DNA from: Fibrella aquatilis
Lineage (GTDB): Bacteria; Bacteroidota; Bacteroidia; Cytophagales; Spirosomataceae
Length of the DNA: 64,000 nt
Direction of reading: 5' to 3'
Assembly: GCF_017353255.1 (NCBI RefSeq)
Contig: NZ_JAFMYU010000014.1
Coordinates: 111,462-175,461 of the forward strand
Shown: positions 15,748 through 25,067 of the stretch, piece by piece
Layout: every line of letters begins with the position of its first letter
How positions within the stretch are numbered: position 1 is the first letter of the stretch
Made by a program: the position numbers and the translations under genes
The notes under the pieces: generated by a model
The model's input: only the letters and a program-made list of their open reading frames with translations
What the model was told of the DNA's origin: nothing
Database searches by the model: none

Positions 15748-17955
15748 TTAAATTCTTCCCCCCAGCACCTGAAAAGGCTTCAGCGTGATTGTCAGCGTGT
15801 TGGCGGTGGGTTTGATCATCATGGCGAAGCCTGTGTAGACATCGGTAAGGGAGCGGGCGGTGGTGGCGGTGGGCAGGGTGATGGTGGCGGTCTGGGGTTG
15901 GTCGCTAAAGTTGGCGAGGACTAATGACGACTTGCCTGCCAGTATGCGTATACCGCTGAAAATATGCGGGTTAGTGCTGGTGACGGCTTCCAGCTGCACC
16001 GCTCCGCCGATGAACTCCGGCAATTGCCTGCGGAAGGCGAACAGGCTTTTGTACAGGTTGTATGTTTTGCCCTGCTCGTCGTCGGGGGTGAAGGGATTGT
16101 CGGGATCACCGGCAAAGACTTCGGGGATGCCAAATAGGGCGTGGACGGCTTCGATGGCCATGAATCGCCCGTCGTACCCGTTAAACTTGTCGAACCAGGA
16201 GGTGTCGTGGTTGCGGGCAAAAAACACGCGGTTGGCTCCGGCGGGCAGCAGGTTATATACGCCCAGCAGGTGCTGCTTGTAATCGTCGGCGGTGTAGGTG
16301 CCCACGGCCATGCGGCGTTGCAGGAGGGCAACGGCCTCGGTTTGGTTGTCGTGCCCGAAGTTGCAGACGTTCAGAAACACCGGCCCGAAAATTTCGCTCA
16401 GCAGTACCGCATCGGGGTGCTGTCGGCGCAGAGCCGCCAGCATCTTTTTCAGCAAATCGGGGGCTGCCGAGCCGTCGCGGTAGGCGGGGTAGGGCACGTT
16501 GGGGTTCCAGCCCGCCCCCTTATACGCCGCCGCATCGACCCGGTAGCCGTCGTTGCCATATTCGCGCTGATCATGCAGCACCAGATCGATCATGTATTGC
16601 TGATAGGCGGGGTTGGCCCAGTCGGGGGTGATGCTGCCCCAGGTGGGGTGCATGCCCAGCCGCCCGTCTTCTTTTCGCACAAACAAATCGGGCCGTTCGC
16701 GGGGCACCTTCGATTCGACGTTGAAGCCGTGGATCACCATGTCGAAAATGACTTTCATACCCAGCCCGTGCGCCGTTTTCACCAGGGCTTTCAGGTCTTC
16801 GGGCTTACCAAATTTTGCATCAACCTTATATAGATCGAGCGGGCTGTAGCCGCCGTCCCAGTGCGGCATGAGGTAGATCATGGTAAACCCCACCGATTTA
16901 TAGAACGGCAACCGCGCAGCCAGTTCGGCCAAACCACCTTTGTAGTATTTCGGGTACACCTCCAGAATAACCTGTTCCCGCACCCAGGCAGGCGTTTTAG
17001 GGTCAAGCGGCAGGGTGCGCGTGGTCAGTTGCTGGTACTGTGCCATAGCCAGCGCGGGCGAATCGGTCAGATCGAGGTGGTGGATGTCTGAGCTTACCAT
17101 TTGCCCCGGCGCGAGGTAGTATGCCCGTTTGTTGTCGTGGCGCATGGTCACGGTTTGGCCGTTGCCTTCCAATGACGAGGTGTAAGTCACTTCGCCGCCC
17201 GTTTCCACGTAGCTCGCCAGGGTGTGCCGGTTGGCCAGGTTGGTCAGCATCAGGAAGCCAAAACCCAGGTCTGGAGCGTTGTGGAAACTCTTTCTTGTCC
17301 GTGCCAGCGAATCATACGGCGTAGCGGGCCGCACCAGCGAACCAGCCCAGAATGGTCCCGGCACGGTGAACCGGCAATCCTGCGTGTCGCCCACGTGAAC
17401 GCCCGGCACCTCGAACCGAAAGCCGTCGAAATGTTGCCGTTGCGCAGCCGTGGGGGCATCGGTAGCATTCCGCAATACCTGTACCTGCCGCTCCAGTTGC
17501 GCCACGCCGGGCAGCAGGCGGTAAGTAGTGGTGAGTTCGTAGGCGTGTTTGCCCGTGGTTTTATCGAGTGGGCCGGTGCCCACCGTTACGCTCAGGGTAG
17601 CCCCCCGTCGGTTGGGGTCAACGGCGTAGGCGTGGCGCAGGTAGGTGGTGCCAAACGTAGCTGCCATGTAGGCATTACCGACGCTGAAATCGGCCGTGGG
17701 TGAGCCGGTGTTGGTGGTTGCGGAGGCTGGTGGGGTAGTGAGCAGTTCGCCCCGGAAATCGCCCCCGTCGGCCAGCAGACTCAGCCACCGCCCGGTTTGG
17801 CGATCAATGGTGAGGCGGAGGCGCTGGTTGCCCAAAATGAGTTGGGTGTCGGTTTCCTGCCGGTAGATATCCTCGAAAAGGGGCGTGGCGGGGCCAAAAG
17901 ACAGCAGGGGCAGGAGTAAGAGCAGGTAAATCGCAGACCGGAGTAAAAGCACCAT
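15748..17955 (-). CDS. Secreted GH13 alpha-amylase family glycoside hydrolase
   Basis: 735 residues with an N-terminal signal peptide (LLLRSAIYLLLLLPLLSFG). The first 320 residues form a beta-rich extra domain; the TIM barrel begins near LEVYPKYYKGGLAELAARLP. GH13 catalytic residues are visible: nucleophile Asp in GYRVDAAAYK (near residue 474), acid/base Glu in VLLSEIFGP (near 520) and the third Asp in FFARNHDTSWF (near 583). It should act on alpha-glucans outside the cytoplasm. No PUL partner genes (SusD) lie nearby; it converges with the small membrane protein across H3. Confidence 0.9.
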   Translation of the reverse strand: MVLLLRSAIYLLLLLPLLSFGPATPLFEDIYRQETDTQLILGNQRLRLTIDRQTGRWLSLLADGGDFRGELLTTPPASATTNTGSPTADFSVGNAYMAATFGTTYLRHAYAVDPNRRGATLSVTVGTGPLDKTTGKHAYELTTTYRLLPGVAQLERQVQVLRNATDAPTAAQRQHFDGFRFEVPGVHVGDTQDCRFTVPGPFWAGSLVRPATPYDSLARTRKSFHNAPDLGFGFLMLTNLANRHTLASYVETGGEVTYTSSLEGNGQTVTMRHDNKRAYYLAPGQMVSSDIHHLDLTDSPALAMAQYQQLTTRTLPLDPKTPAWVREQVILEVYPKYYKGGLAELAARLPFYKSVGFTMIYLMPHWDGGYSPLDLYKVDAKFGKPEDLKALVKTAHGLGMKVIFDMVIHGFNVESKVPRERPDLFVRKEDGRLGMHPTWGSITPDWANPAYQQYMIDLVLHDQREYGNDGYRVDAAAYKGAGWNPNVPYPAYRDGSAAPDLLKKMLAALRRQHPDAVLLSEIFGPVFLNVCNFGHDNQTEAVALLQRRMAVGTYTADDYKQHLLGVYNLLPAGANRVFFARNHDTSWFDKFNGYDGRFMAIEAVHALFGIPEVFAGDPDNPFTPDDEQGKTYNLYKSLFAFRRQLPEFIGGAVQLEAVTSTNPHIFSGIRILAGKSSLVLANFSDQPQTATITLPTATTARSLTDVYTGFAMMIKPTANTLTITLKPFQVLGGRI

Positions 17956-18105
17956 AGCAGGTTGAGAAAGAAGGGTCGTTTAAGGTATGAATGGTACTAA
18001 CTGCCAAATTTCCTCATTTACCCGCCTATTCGTGCCGTACCTTTGCCCGGTTTTTGGCCTGACTTAACAAATAAACCGGCCACTATTCATTTCGTCACCA
18101 AGTCC

Positions 18106-18720
18106 ATGAAGCCATACATTGTGGGTATTACCGGCGGCAGCGCGTCGGGGAAAACATCATTTCTGAAAGGGCTGCTCAATGCGTTCCACGAAGAGCACAT
18201 CTGCCTTATTTCGCAGGATAACTATTACCTCGACCTCGACAAAATTGCCGTTGATGACCAGGGTGTCCATAATTTCGATATGCCCGAAACCATCGACCAC
18301 CATCTCTACGCCCAGCACATTGGCCAGTTGCGGCGGGGCGAGCCGGTTGTGCAGAAGGAATACGTGTTCAACAACCCCGACGCGTTGCCCACTATGCTGA
18401 CCTTCAACCCCGCGCCCATTATTGTGGTCGAGGGCATCTTCGTCTTCCACTTCCGCGAACTGGCCGACCAGATGGACCTGAAAATCTTTATCGACGCCAA
18501 AAACAGCATCAAGCTGGAACGCCGCGTGAAGCGCGACGCCGAAGAGCGCGGCTACGACCTCGACGATGTGATGTATCGATGGAAAAACCACGTTAAACCC
18601 ACCTACAAGCAGTTTATCAAGCCCTACCGCGCCGAAGCCGACATTGTCATTCCCAACAATATTCATTACCAAAAAGGCCTCGACGTGGTCATCGCCTTCC
18701 TGAGATCGAAGATTGTCTGA
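18106..18720 (+). CDS. udk: Uridine kinase
   Basis: 204 residues from the ATG at 18106; the upstream in-frame extension is not conserved-looking. The P-loop GGSASGKTS is at residues 10-18, followed by ISQDNYYLDLDK and NFDMPETIDHHL, hallmarks of the uridine kinase/PRK family. It phosphorylates uridine and cytidine in pyrimidine salvage. It is divergent from the amylase and followed by an inverted repeat at 18749-18788. Confidence 0.9.
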   Translation: MKPYIVGITGGSASGKTSFLKGLLNAFHEEHICLISQDNYYLDLDKIAVDDQGVHNFDMPETIDHHLYAQHIGQLRRGEPVVQKEYVFNNPDALPTMLTFNPAPIIVVEGIFVFHFRELADQMDLKIFIDAKNSIKLERRVKRDAEERGYDLDDVMYRWKNHVKPTYKQFIKPYRAEADIVIPNNIHYQKGLDVVIAFLRSKIV

Positions 18721-18748
18721 CGAACTTTTGCGACTGGTATAAAATTTG

Positions 18749-18788
18749 AATAGGGATCAGCTAATCACTTGGTTAGCCGATCCCTATT
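18749..18788. terminator. Stem-loop downstream of udk
   Basis: AATAGGGATC (18749-18758) pairs with GATCCCTATT (18779-18788), with a further CTAA/TTAG pairing inside. No clear U-tract follows on the plus strand, so it could be a weak terminator of udk or a leader structure of the small ORF that starts 3 bp downstream. Confidence 0.55.
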
Positions 18789-18791
18789 CTG

Positions 18792-18938
18792 ATGAAAACT
18801 GTACTGCTACCTGTCCTGACCATCGCAGCTTTTGTTGCGGCGTTCATTACCGTATCCTGCTGCGCCATTTTCATTGGCGGTATGGCCGTATACACCATCT
18901 CGCGCCGGATGCTGGGCTTGTCAGTCCCCACCGCGTAG
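18792..18938 (+). CDS. Small hydrophobic protein, 48 residues
   Basis: ATG at 18792, TAG at 18936-18938. The protein begins MKTVLLPVLTIAAFVAAFIT and continues VSCCAIFIGGMAVYTISRRM: a single long or hairpin membrane segment with a Cys-Cys pair and a basic end, a typical small membrane protein. Its last 18 bp overlap the 3' end of the convergent DUF4249 gene, which is a point against it. No family recognised. Confidence 0.45.
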   Translation: MKTVLLPVLTIAAFVAAFITVSCCAIFIGGMAVYTISRRMLGLSVPTA

Positions 18939-19835
18939 GGTTTCTTTGCCCACAATGGCTGTGCGGGTCCGCACCGGCGATACCAGGAAGAAGCCTACGG
19001 CGGCAGGCCCGGCGGCGTTGGTGTTGCGGATGTTGCTGGGCACGTTGGCGGGTGGGGTGGCAAACAAGCCCGCGTTTTGCAACTGCGCCCGCAGCAATTC
19101 CCAGAACAAATACCCCTCGGCCGTCATCGTCCGCATTTCTATGCGCATGGTGTCATTCAGGGCAAACAGCTTTTCGGGGTTTAGCGACTGCCGGATGGGC
19201 CGGATAAACATCAGCCCGTCGGTGTTGGCGCTGCCCCTGAACGCCCCGTCATAGGCCAGACTGATGTCCTGCGGGCGGTTTTGCAGCACCCCGTTTCGGT
19301 AGTAGCGCAGGTAATAATAATCAATAGCCCCGGCTGGGTCGGTGGCATAGAACTCACTTCGGTAGCCCTCTTCTTTCGACACCGGCGTAATGGTCTTCTT
19401 CCTGAAAATCAACGAATCGATGCTCGTAGTACGGGGCATTTGCGCCACCGATACGTAGGTATTGCCTTGATACTGAATGCCCAGCGTGTATGTCCGGCCA
19501 ATGATGCCCAGGCGCGTGGTGTCGCGGGTGCTGGCGGGTTTCCAGGTGTACACGCCGTCGTTGTCGGGGTCGGTGAAGGCAAACGTACGGCCAGTATTGT
19601 CGCCTACTACCACGCTGGCACTGGTAGCGGGCGTGCTGGGGCCGTTATTGAAATAATTGGCCGTTTGGGTCAGCGTAATGCGCTGTTGCCCCGGCTGATC
19701 GGTAAGCCAGGCGTCAACTGCCAGCTGCGTTGGCCCCGATGCAATATTGGCGTCGATAATAGTTTCGCAGCCCATGAGACCCCAAAGGGAAATCAGGACT
19801 ACGGCGAGTTTTAGAACTACTAAACTACGTTTCAT
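18921..19835 (-). CDS. DUF4249 outer-membrane lipoprotein
   Basis: 304 residues. Signal sequence with lipobox LWGLMGC places it as a lipoprotein. The mature start ETIIDANIASGPTQLAVDAW with LTDQPGQQRITLTQTANYFN is the DUF4249 pattern. These proteins are Bacteroidota-specific and are usually encoded next to a TonB-dependent receptor, as here (34 bp downstream of one), where they are thought to act as a surface partner of the receptor. Substrate unknown. Confidence 0.88.
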   Translation of the reverse strand: MKRSLVVLKLAVVLISLWGLMGCETIIDANIASGPTQLAVDAWLTDQPGQQRITLTQTANYFNNGPSTPATSASVVVGDNTGRTFAFTDPDNDGVYTWKPASTRDTTRLGIIGRTYTLGIQYQGNTYVSVAQMPRTTSIDSLIFRKKTITPVSKEEGYRSEFYATDPAGAIDYYYLRYYRNGVLQNRPQDISLAYDGAFRGSANTDGLMFIRPIRQSLNPEKLFALNDTMRIEMRTMTAEGYLFWELLRAQLQNAGLFATPPANVPSNIRNTNAAGPAAVGFFLVSPVRTRTAIVGKETLRGGD

Positions 19836-19868
19836 GGCGAGGAACCACCCCCTGTAAGGGCGAGGCTT

Positions 19869-22277
19869 TTAGAACTTGAAGTTGTACGTTACCGAGGGTA
19901 TGATCGTGGCGAAAACCGAATAGCGGATGGCCTGGGTCTGGGCCAGGTTGTCGGGGTTGGGCCGGTAATATTCCGAGAAGGGGTTCTTGCGGGCGTAGGC
20001 GTTGTAGACCGAAAACACCCAGCTATCTTCTTTCTTTTTACCAGGCCGCTTGCGACCCTGTAACGTGGCGGCCAGGTCGAGGCGGTGGTAGGGCTGGATG
20101 CGGTAATTGTTGCGCACGTTTTCGGCGTTGGTGCCCACGGCAATGCTCTCAAAGTCGAACCGGTTGCTGAAGAACGTGGCGGGCGTACCCGTGGCAAACA
20201 CAAACGTGGCCGAATAACTCCAGCGACTTCTAGACCCGTCGGGGCGGGCCTGCGGATCATAGAGCAGCACGGCGTTGAGCGTGTGCCGCTTGTCGAAACG
20301 GGTTGGGTACCAGCGGTTTGCGTTCACACCATCCACTAACCGTTCGGTTTTGGCCAGGGTGTAGCTAAGCCAGCCGTTAAGGGCACCTTTGTTCTTTTTC
20401 AGGAAAAATTCGGCCCCATAAGCGCGTCCTTTACCCGCCAGTAGGTCGCCCTCCAGGTATTTGTTGAGCACCAGGTTGGCCCGGTCAATGTAGTCGATCT
20501 GGTTTTGCAGCGACTTATAATACACCTCCACAGAGGCCTCGTACAGGTTACCGTCGCTCCCGCCAAAGTTTTTGAAGTACCCACCCGCCACCTGATCGGC
20601 CAATTGTGGCGCTACGTTGTTGGTCGAAGGGGTCCAAACGTCGAGGGGGGTAGAGGCGGTGGTGTTCGAGAGCAAGTGGACGTACTGCGCCAGCCGGTTG
20701 TAGCTCAGCTTGATCGAGCTGCTGGGCGAGAGGTCGTATTTCAGCGCAAACCGGGGTTCCAGGTTGCCGTAGGTCTTGATCACCTCGCCCGAACCATACG
20801 TCTGCGTATTCAGCAACGGGCGGGGTCGCAGACCGGGGGTTTCAGCGGGGCCAAACGTATATACTTCACCGGGACCGAGGTATTGGTAAAACGAATAGCG
20901 TAGGCCATACTGCAACTGAATCCGGCTGGTAGCCTGTTGTTCGTTGCCAATATAAAGTGAGCTTTCCAGGGCGTATTTGCTGTTCAGCCCGAAGGTGCGC
21001 ACGGTGCCTGCACTAGCAGCGGTGGCCGTGCCGGGCTGGAAATCATAGAGCAGGGCCTGCCCGCCGAAGGTGACAGTGTTCTTGTTCAGAAACAGCGTAA
21101 AGTCGGGCTTGATGCTGTAGTTGACAATCTTGGCGTTGGTGCGGAAATAATCGCCGGTGTTTTCGGGTTTGCGGCGCAGGTCAGAATCCAGCGAATAGTC
21201 GTAATTGCTGTAGAAGGCGGTGGTGTTCAGAAAGAGCTTGTTGTTGAAGACTTTATTCCAGCGTAGCGAGGTGGTGGCGTTACCCCAGTTGAACCCAAAG
21301 TCGGCCCCGAACACGTCGCGCCCAAAATAGCCGGAGAGGAAAATGGTGTTCTTCTCATTAAGCCGCACGTTGGCTTTGGCCGTGAGGTCATAAAAATAAA
21401 ACTGCGACCCCTTCAGATTGCCCGTCAGAAATGGTTGTGCCAGCACGTCGGCATACGACCGCCGCCCGGCAATAATGAATGACCCTTTACCTTTGAACAG
21501 GGGACGTTCGTAAGACAACCGGCTGAAAATGAGGCCTATACCCCCGTTGATTTCCGGCTTCTTGGCGTTGCCCTCCTTCAGCCGAACGTCGAGAATCGAC
21601 GCGATACGGCCACCATACATGGCCGGAATGCCGCCTTTGATGAGCTTCACGTCCTTCACCGCGTCGGGGTTGAAGATGGAAAAGAAGCCAAACAGGTGCG
21701 ACGAGTTATAGACTGGCGCTTCGTCGAGCAGGACCAGGTTTTGGTCGATGCTGCCCCCGCGGACGTTGAAACCCGTAGCGCCTTCGCCCACCGTACTCAC
21801 ACCGGGCAGCAACTGAATGCTGCGTACCACGTCTACTTCACCCAGCAGGGCCGGAATGCGCTGAATGGTCTTGATGCCCACCCGGTTCACACTCATTTCA
21901 ATGTTTTTGACGTTATCATCTTCGCGACGGGCTGCTACAACCAGCTCCTGCAATTCGCGGCCTTCTTCAGCTAGTTCAACGTCCAGCCGGACATCTTTGT
22001 CGGTCAGTTCTACGGTGCGGCTCTGGCGTTTGTAGCCCACATAAGTGACCACAAATGTGTACGTACCTTTAGGCAACGTGACCGAATAAAAGCCGTAGTT
22101 GTTGGTTACGGCTCCGGTTCCCGTTTCTTTGCTATATACCGACACCCCGATGAGGCCTTCGGCATTGGCAACATCTTTTACGTAGCCGCTCACGGTCAGC
22201 TTGTCCTGCGCGTTGGCCAAAAGAGCCATCAGACTAAGCAAACTGCTGAGCAGAACGGTTTGTACGAGTTGTTTCAT
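19869..22277 (-). CDS. TonB-dependent receptor with carboxypeptidase-regulatory-like domain
   Basis: 802 residues. A signal peptide (SSLLSLMALLANAQ) is followed by a CarboxypepD-regulatory-like domain (LTVSGYVKDVANAEGLIGVS), the plug (ELQELVVAARREDDNVKN; ATGFNVRGGSIDQNLVLLD) and a beta-barrel ending in VTYNFKF with a terminal Phe as in outer-membrane proteins. It imports an unknown ligand across the outer membrane using TonB energy and is followed by the DUF4249 lipoprotein gene. No SusD gene is adjacent, so it is not a classical polysaccharide locus. Confidence 0.92.
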   Translation of the reverse strand: MKQLVQTVLLSSLLSLMALLANAQDKLTVSGYVKDVANAEGLIGVSVYSKETGTGAVTNNYGFYSVTLPKGTYTFVVTYVGYKRQSRTVELTDKDVRLDVELAEEGRELQELVVAARREDDNVKNIEMSVNRVGIKTIQRIPALLGEVDVVRSIQLLPGVSTVGEGATGFNVRGGSIDQNLVLLDEAPVYNSSHLFGFFSIFNPDAVKDVKLIKGGIPAMYGGRIASILDVRLKEGNAKKPEINGGIGLIFSRLSYERPLFKGKGSFIIAGRRSYADVLAQPFLTGNLKGSQFYFYDLTAKANVRLNEKNTIFLSGYFGRDVFGADFGFNWGNATTSLRWNKVFNNKLFLNTTAFYSNYDYSLDSDLRRKPENTGDYFRTNAKIVNYSIKPDFTLFLNKNTVTFGGQALLYDFQPGTATAASAGTVRTFGLNSKYALESSLYIGNEQQATSRIQLQYGLRYSFYQYLGPGEVYTFGPAETPGLRPRPLLNTQTYGSGEVIKTYGNLEPRFALKYDLSPSSSIKLSYNRLAQYVHLLSNTTASTPLDVWTPSTNNVAPQLADQVAGGYFKNFGGSDGNLYEASVEVYYKSLQNQIDYIDRANLVLNKYLEGDLLAGKGRAYGAEFFLKKNKGALNGWLSYTLAKTERLVDGVNANRWYPTRFDKRHTLNAVLLYDPQARPDGSRSRWSYSATFVFATGTPATFFSNRFDFESIAVGTNAENVRNNYRIQPYHRLDLAATLQGRKRPGKKKEDSWVFSVYNAYARKNPFSEYYRPNPDNLAQTQAIRYSVFATIIPSVTYNFKF

Positions 22278-22443
22278 GGTGGTTGATCGGCCCGCACAGT
22301 AAGGTTACTCACCACTGAGGCACGCTATTTGTTACTATAAAACAAAAGTGTAGTCTGATGTTTTGGCTTTCGTGTTAAATTAGACAAAAGCCTGAAAACA
22401 GGGGTTAAACGGTCCAAAGTGTAGTACATATCCAACTTTCACC

Positions 22444-23343
22444 ATGCGTCGGCTCTTATTCATTTCGCTCTGGTTGCTGAGTTTATCCACTCAGTCGCAA
22501 TCGCTACTCTGGCAGATTTCCGGCAACGGGCTAGCCAAGCCGTCGTATCTTTTTGGTACCTATCACATCCTGCGCGACAGCTATTTGCAGGGCGACTCGC
22601 TGACCCGTGCCCACTTCGAACAAGCCGAGGGTGTGGTGGTGGAAATGGTGTTCGATTCGAGCGAACGTGCCAAAGTGGTGCAGTTCAGTACTATGCCCGA
22701 CAATAACTTGATTCGGCTTATCGATGCCAACGACTACAAGCTCGTGGCCGACGAGTTCAACGCCGTTACGGGGCAGGAATTATCTTTCTATAACCAGATA
22801 AAACCGGTCATCATTGCCACGGCCCTCAGCACGGCCTACGCCCGCCGAGAGTCCGATACGCTCACCCATTTCACGGGCCAACCCATCGACCTGTTTTTTG
22901 TGCGCCAGACGCAGGCGGCCAAGAAGCCCCTTTTGGGCCTGGAAACGCTGGAAGAGCAACTCAAGCTCCTTTACGACCGGCAGCCCGTAGAGCAACAGGC
23001 CGACCAACTGGTGCAGATGGTAAAGCACCATAACGAATCATCGACCCGCAAAGGCCCCGGCCTGACCGATATGTATCTGAAAGCTAACCTCGACGGGATG
23101 TGGGACCTGTTCCAGCGCGAAAGCAGCAGCCCCGCCGATTTATACACCCTGGTGGATGATCGTAACGTGCGGTGGATGAGCCAGTTGCGCGAGACTATGG
23201 CGCTCCGGTCTACGTTTATTGCCGTCGGTGCCGGTCACCTGCCCGGCCCAAACGGTCTGCTGAAACTCCTCCGCGAAGCCGGCTACACTGTAGAGGCCAT
23301 CCGCAACAAAGAAGCCGTCCCCGATTTAGCAGCGGTGAAGTGA
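22444..23343 (+). CDS. TraB/GumN family protein
   Basis: 299 residues with a signal peptide (LLFISLWLLSLSTQSQS). It has the family's N-terminal SYLFGTYHILRDS (GTxH motif), a central VVVEMVF glutamate motif and a C-terminal AVGAGHLPGPNGLLKLLREAGY. The GxxH/GAGH histidines suggest a metal-dependent hydrolase of the ChaN/EreA/TraB-like superfamily (erythromycin esterase-like or protease-like), but the substrate is unknown. It is divergent from the TonB receptor and ends at repeat H4. Confidence 0.85.
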   Translation: MRRLLFISLWLLSLSTQSQSLLWQISGNGLAKPSYLFGTYHILRDSYLQGDSLTRAHFEQAEGVVVEMVFDSSERAKVVQFSTMPDNNLIRLIDANDYKLVADEFNAVTGQELSFYNQIKPVIIATALSTAYARRESDTLTHFTGQPIDLFFVRQTQAAKKPLLGLETLEEQLKLLYDRQPVEQQADQLVQMVKHHNESSTRKGPGLTDMYLKANLDGMWDLFQRESSSPADLYTLVDDRNVRWMSQLRETMALRSTFIAVGAGHLPGPNGLLKLLREAGYTVEAIRNKEAVPDLAAVK

Positions 23344-23347
23344 AGGG

Positions 23348-23399
23348 AATGAACAATGGGCTGACGCGAACATACTCTCGCGTCAGCCCATTGTTCATT
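23348..23399. repeat. Heptad-arm inverted repeat H4, 22-bp perfect arms
   Basis: Arms 23348-23369 and 23378-23399 are perfect complements around an 8-nt loop. Units AATGAAC and AATGGGC precede the core GGGCTGACGCG. On the right an additional unpaired heptad, AATGTAC on the minus strand, continues into the stop codon of the SDR gene. Lies between convergent genes. Confidence 0.9.
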
Positions 23400-23404
23400 G
23401 TACA

Positions 23405-24112
23405 TTAATATTCTTGCTCCAGCGGGTGGACCATAAACTCGTCGATGACGACGTGGGCGGGGCGGCTGATGATGAAGAGCATCGACTCGGCCATGTCTTC
23501 GCTTTTGAGGTAGCCTTTTGAGGATTCGTGGCCGTGGCCTTTGGCGTGGAAATGTGAATCGACCAGGCCGGAGTAGACGCCCGTTACTTTGATGCCCAGG
23601 GGCCGAACCTCCTTCCGCAACGCGCCCATAAACGCCTCCTGCGCATACTTGCTGGCTGTATACAGCGATCCACCCGCGAAAGTGCGCTTGGCTACGTCAG
23701 AAGCCACCACCACAATATGGCCGCTGCCTTGGGCTTTCAGGGTGGGCAAAGCCGCTTTGGTGAGCACGAATGTGCCCGTTACGTTGGTAGCCATGGTGGC
23801 ATTCCACTCGGCAAGGCTGATTTCATCTACGTTCTTGAAAACGCCCACACCCGCATTATTGATCACAATGTCGAGCCGACCGAATCTGTCAAGGGCTGTT
23901 TGCACCACGGCAGCCATGTCGGCTTCGTTGGCTACGTCGCCCGCTACAGCCACGATATTGCCATTACCTTCAGTTTCGAGGGTTTTCAGTTCCTCAGCAT
24001 TGCGGGCTGTGGCTACGACTTTTGCTCCGTTTTGGGCTAGTAGTAGGGCTGTAGCCCGCCCAATGCCCCGCGAGGCACCAGAAATTATAACTACTTTGTT
24101 GTTTAGATTCAT
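23405..24112 (-). CDS. Short-chain dehydrogenase/reductase
   Basis: 235 residues. Rossmann motif GASRGIGRA, NNAGVGVF, and the catalytic Tyr-Lys in SLYTASKYAQEAF identify a classical SDR. Substrate unknown. The stop codon lies in heptad sequence at the edge of repeat H4 (residues EY then TAA). Confidence 0.9.
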   Translation of the reverse strand: MNLNNKVVIISGASRGIGRATALLLAQNGAKVVATARNAEELKTLETEGNGNIVAVAGDVANEADMAAVVQTALDRFGRLDIVINNAGVGVFKNVDEISLAEWNATMATNVTGTFVLTKAALPTLKAQGSGHIVVVASDVAKRTFAGGSLYTASKYAQEAFMGALRKEVRPLGIKVTGVYSGLVDSHFHAKGHGHESSKGYLKSEDMAESMLFIISRPAHVVIDEFMVHPLEQEY

Positions 24113-24176
24113 AAAGCAAAAGTAAGCCGCAAACCAACGCTACAAAGTCAATTATCAACCAGTCTTTAGAAACTAG

Positions 24177-24593
24177 TTAGGGTCGATTAGTCAGGCCCAT
24201 TACCAAACCAGTCATTTCTTTGGTCTCAACTGAATCACCCATTTTTAGCGAAACTGGGCCTTTGTTTGGCCGAATAGTAAGTTGAAATTTTAACCACGGA
24301 CAGCATACCCGCTCGAACTCAATAAATTCTATCAACTCAGCCAACAGCTTGTCATCAGGCTGTTGAAACACTATTTCGTAACTATGTTTATACTCGGTCA
24401 GCCTGTTAATCTTCTTAAAAAGCGTTTGATGTAATTCGTTCATCCGTTTAATCTGCTCAGGGGCTGTCAATTGGCAGGCCAAGGCAATCTTTTTGGTCAT
24501 TTTTGCTTTATGAGTCATAGCCTGCGTAGACGTTTGCCCGGCGGCACAATGGCTGATTAGCCAGAGTAGGGCGTTAAATAATACAGTTTTCAT
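24177..24593 (-). CDS. Secreted small protein with vicinal cysteines, divergent from MerR
   Basis: 138 residues from the ATG at 24593 (the frame is open to a TTG at 24608). An N-terminal signal peptide (VLFNALLWLISHCAAGQ) precedes a helical part and the motif ERVCCPWLKFQLTIRPNKGP, a Cys-Cys-Pro segment often seen in small proteins linked to MerR regulators and heavy metals. It is divergent from the merR-type gene and shares the palindromic operator at 24619-24632, so it is likely the regulated target. Metal binding is inferred, not shown. Confidence 0.65.
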   Translation of the reverse strand: MKTVLFNALLWLISHCAAGQTSTQAMTHKAKMTKKIALACQLTAPEQIKRMNELHQTLFKKINRLTEYKHSYEIVFQQPDDKLLAELIEFIEFERVCCPWLKFQLTIRPNKGPVSLKMGDSVETKEMTGLVMGLTNRP

Positions 24594-24618
24594 TGCCTTT
24601 TTTGCCAAATCTAAACGC

Positions 24619-24632
24619 TGGAGTATACTCCA
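24619..24632. promoter_or_regulatory. MerR-type operator palindrome
   Basis: TGGAGTATACTCCA is a perfect 14-bp palindrome placed between the divergent secreted protein and MerR genes. Its form matches operators of MerR-family regulators, which lie between -35 and -10 boxes. It starts 26 bp upstream of the protein gene start and ends 27 bp before the MerR ATG. Confidence 0.75.
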
Positions 24633-24659
24633 TTGTCAAGCACTTTATTACAGAACAGT

Positions 24660-25058
24660 ATGTTGATCGGTGAACTTTCCAGTCAATCCGGGTTTTCTCG
24701 TGACACTATCCGGTATTATGAAAAACTGGGCTTGCTTACCTTGCCCCGTTCAGCCCGCCGGACAAATAATTATAAAGAATACACCGCCGTTACGCTTGCC
24801 CGGCTACGGGCTATCCGCGCGTTGAAAGACATCGGTTTCACGCTCTTAGAAATTCAGCAAACAATTCAATCGTTTGATCATGAGGGCATTGATTGCGCTA
24901 AGGGTGTTCAGCAAATTCGCGCAAAACTGGTTTTGATTGATGAGCAGATCAGCCAGTTACAGCTATGTAAAAGGCAGTTGCTGGACGTTTTGACCCACTG
25001 TTCAACGGAGTGCCAGGTAAACGCCATTTTGCATGATATATTCCACCGTCCTACTTAA
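24660..25058 (+). CDS. MerR family transcriptional regulator
   Basis: 132 residues from the ATG at 24660 (TTG at 24633 is an alternative start but overlaps the operator). The winged helix MLIGELSSQSGFSRDTIRYY is followed by EKLGLL and a helical dimerisation region. Cysteines at DCAKGVQQ and HCSTECQ near the C-terminus could bind a metal ion, as in ZntR/CadR-like members. It probably controls the divergent Cys-containing secreted protein through the palindrome at 24619-24632. Confidence 0.9.
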   Translation: MLIGELSSQSGFSRDTIRYYEKLGLLTLPRSARRTNNYKEYTAVTLARLRAIRALKDIGFTLLEIQQTIQSFDHEGIDCAKGVQQIRAKLVLIDEQISQLQLCKRQLLDVLTHCSTECQVNAILHDIFHRPT

Positions 25059-25067
25059 TGAGTACAC

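Noticed and set aside
22278..22443. Promoters between the TonB receptor and the TraB-like gene
   Set aside because: TACACTTTTG and TACACTTTGG on the minus strand are close to the -7 consensus but have a wrong spacing, so no call was made.
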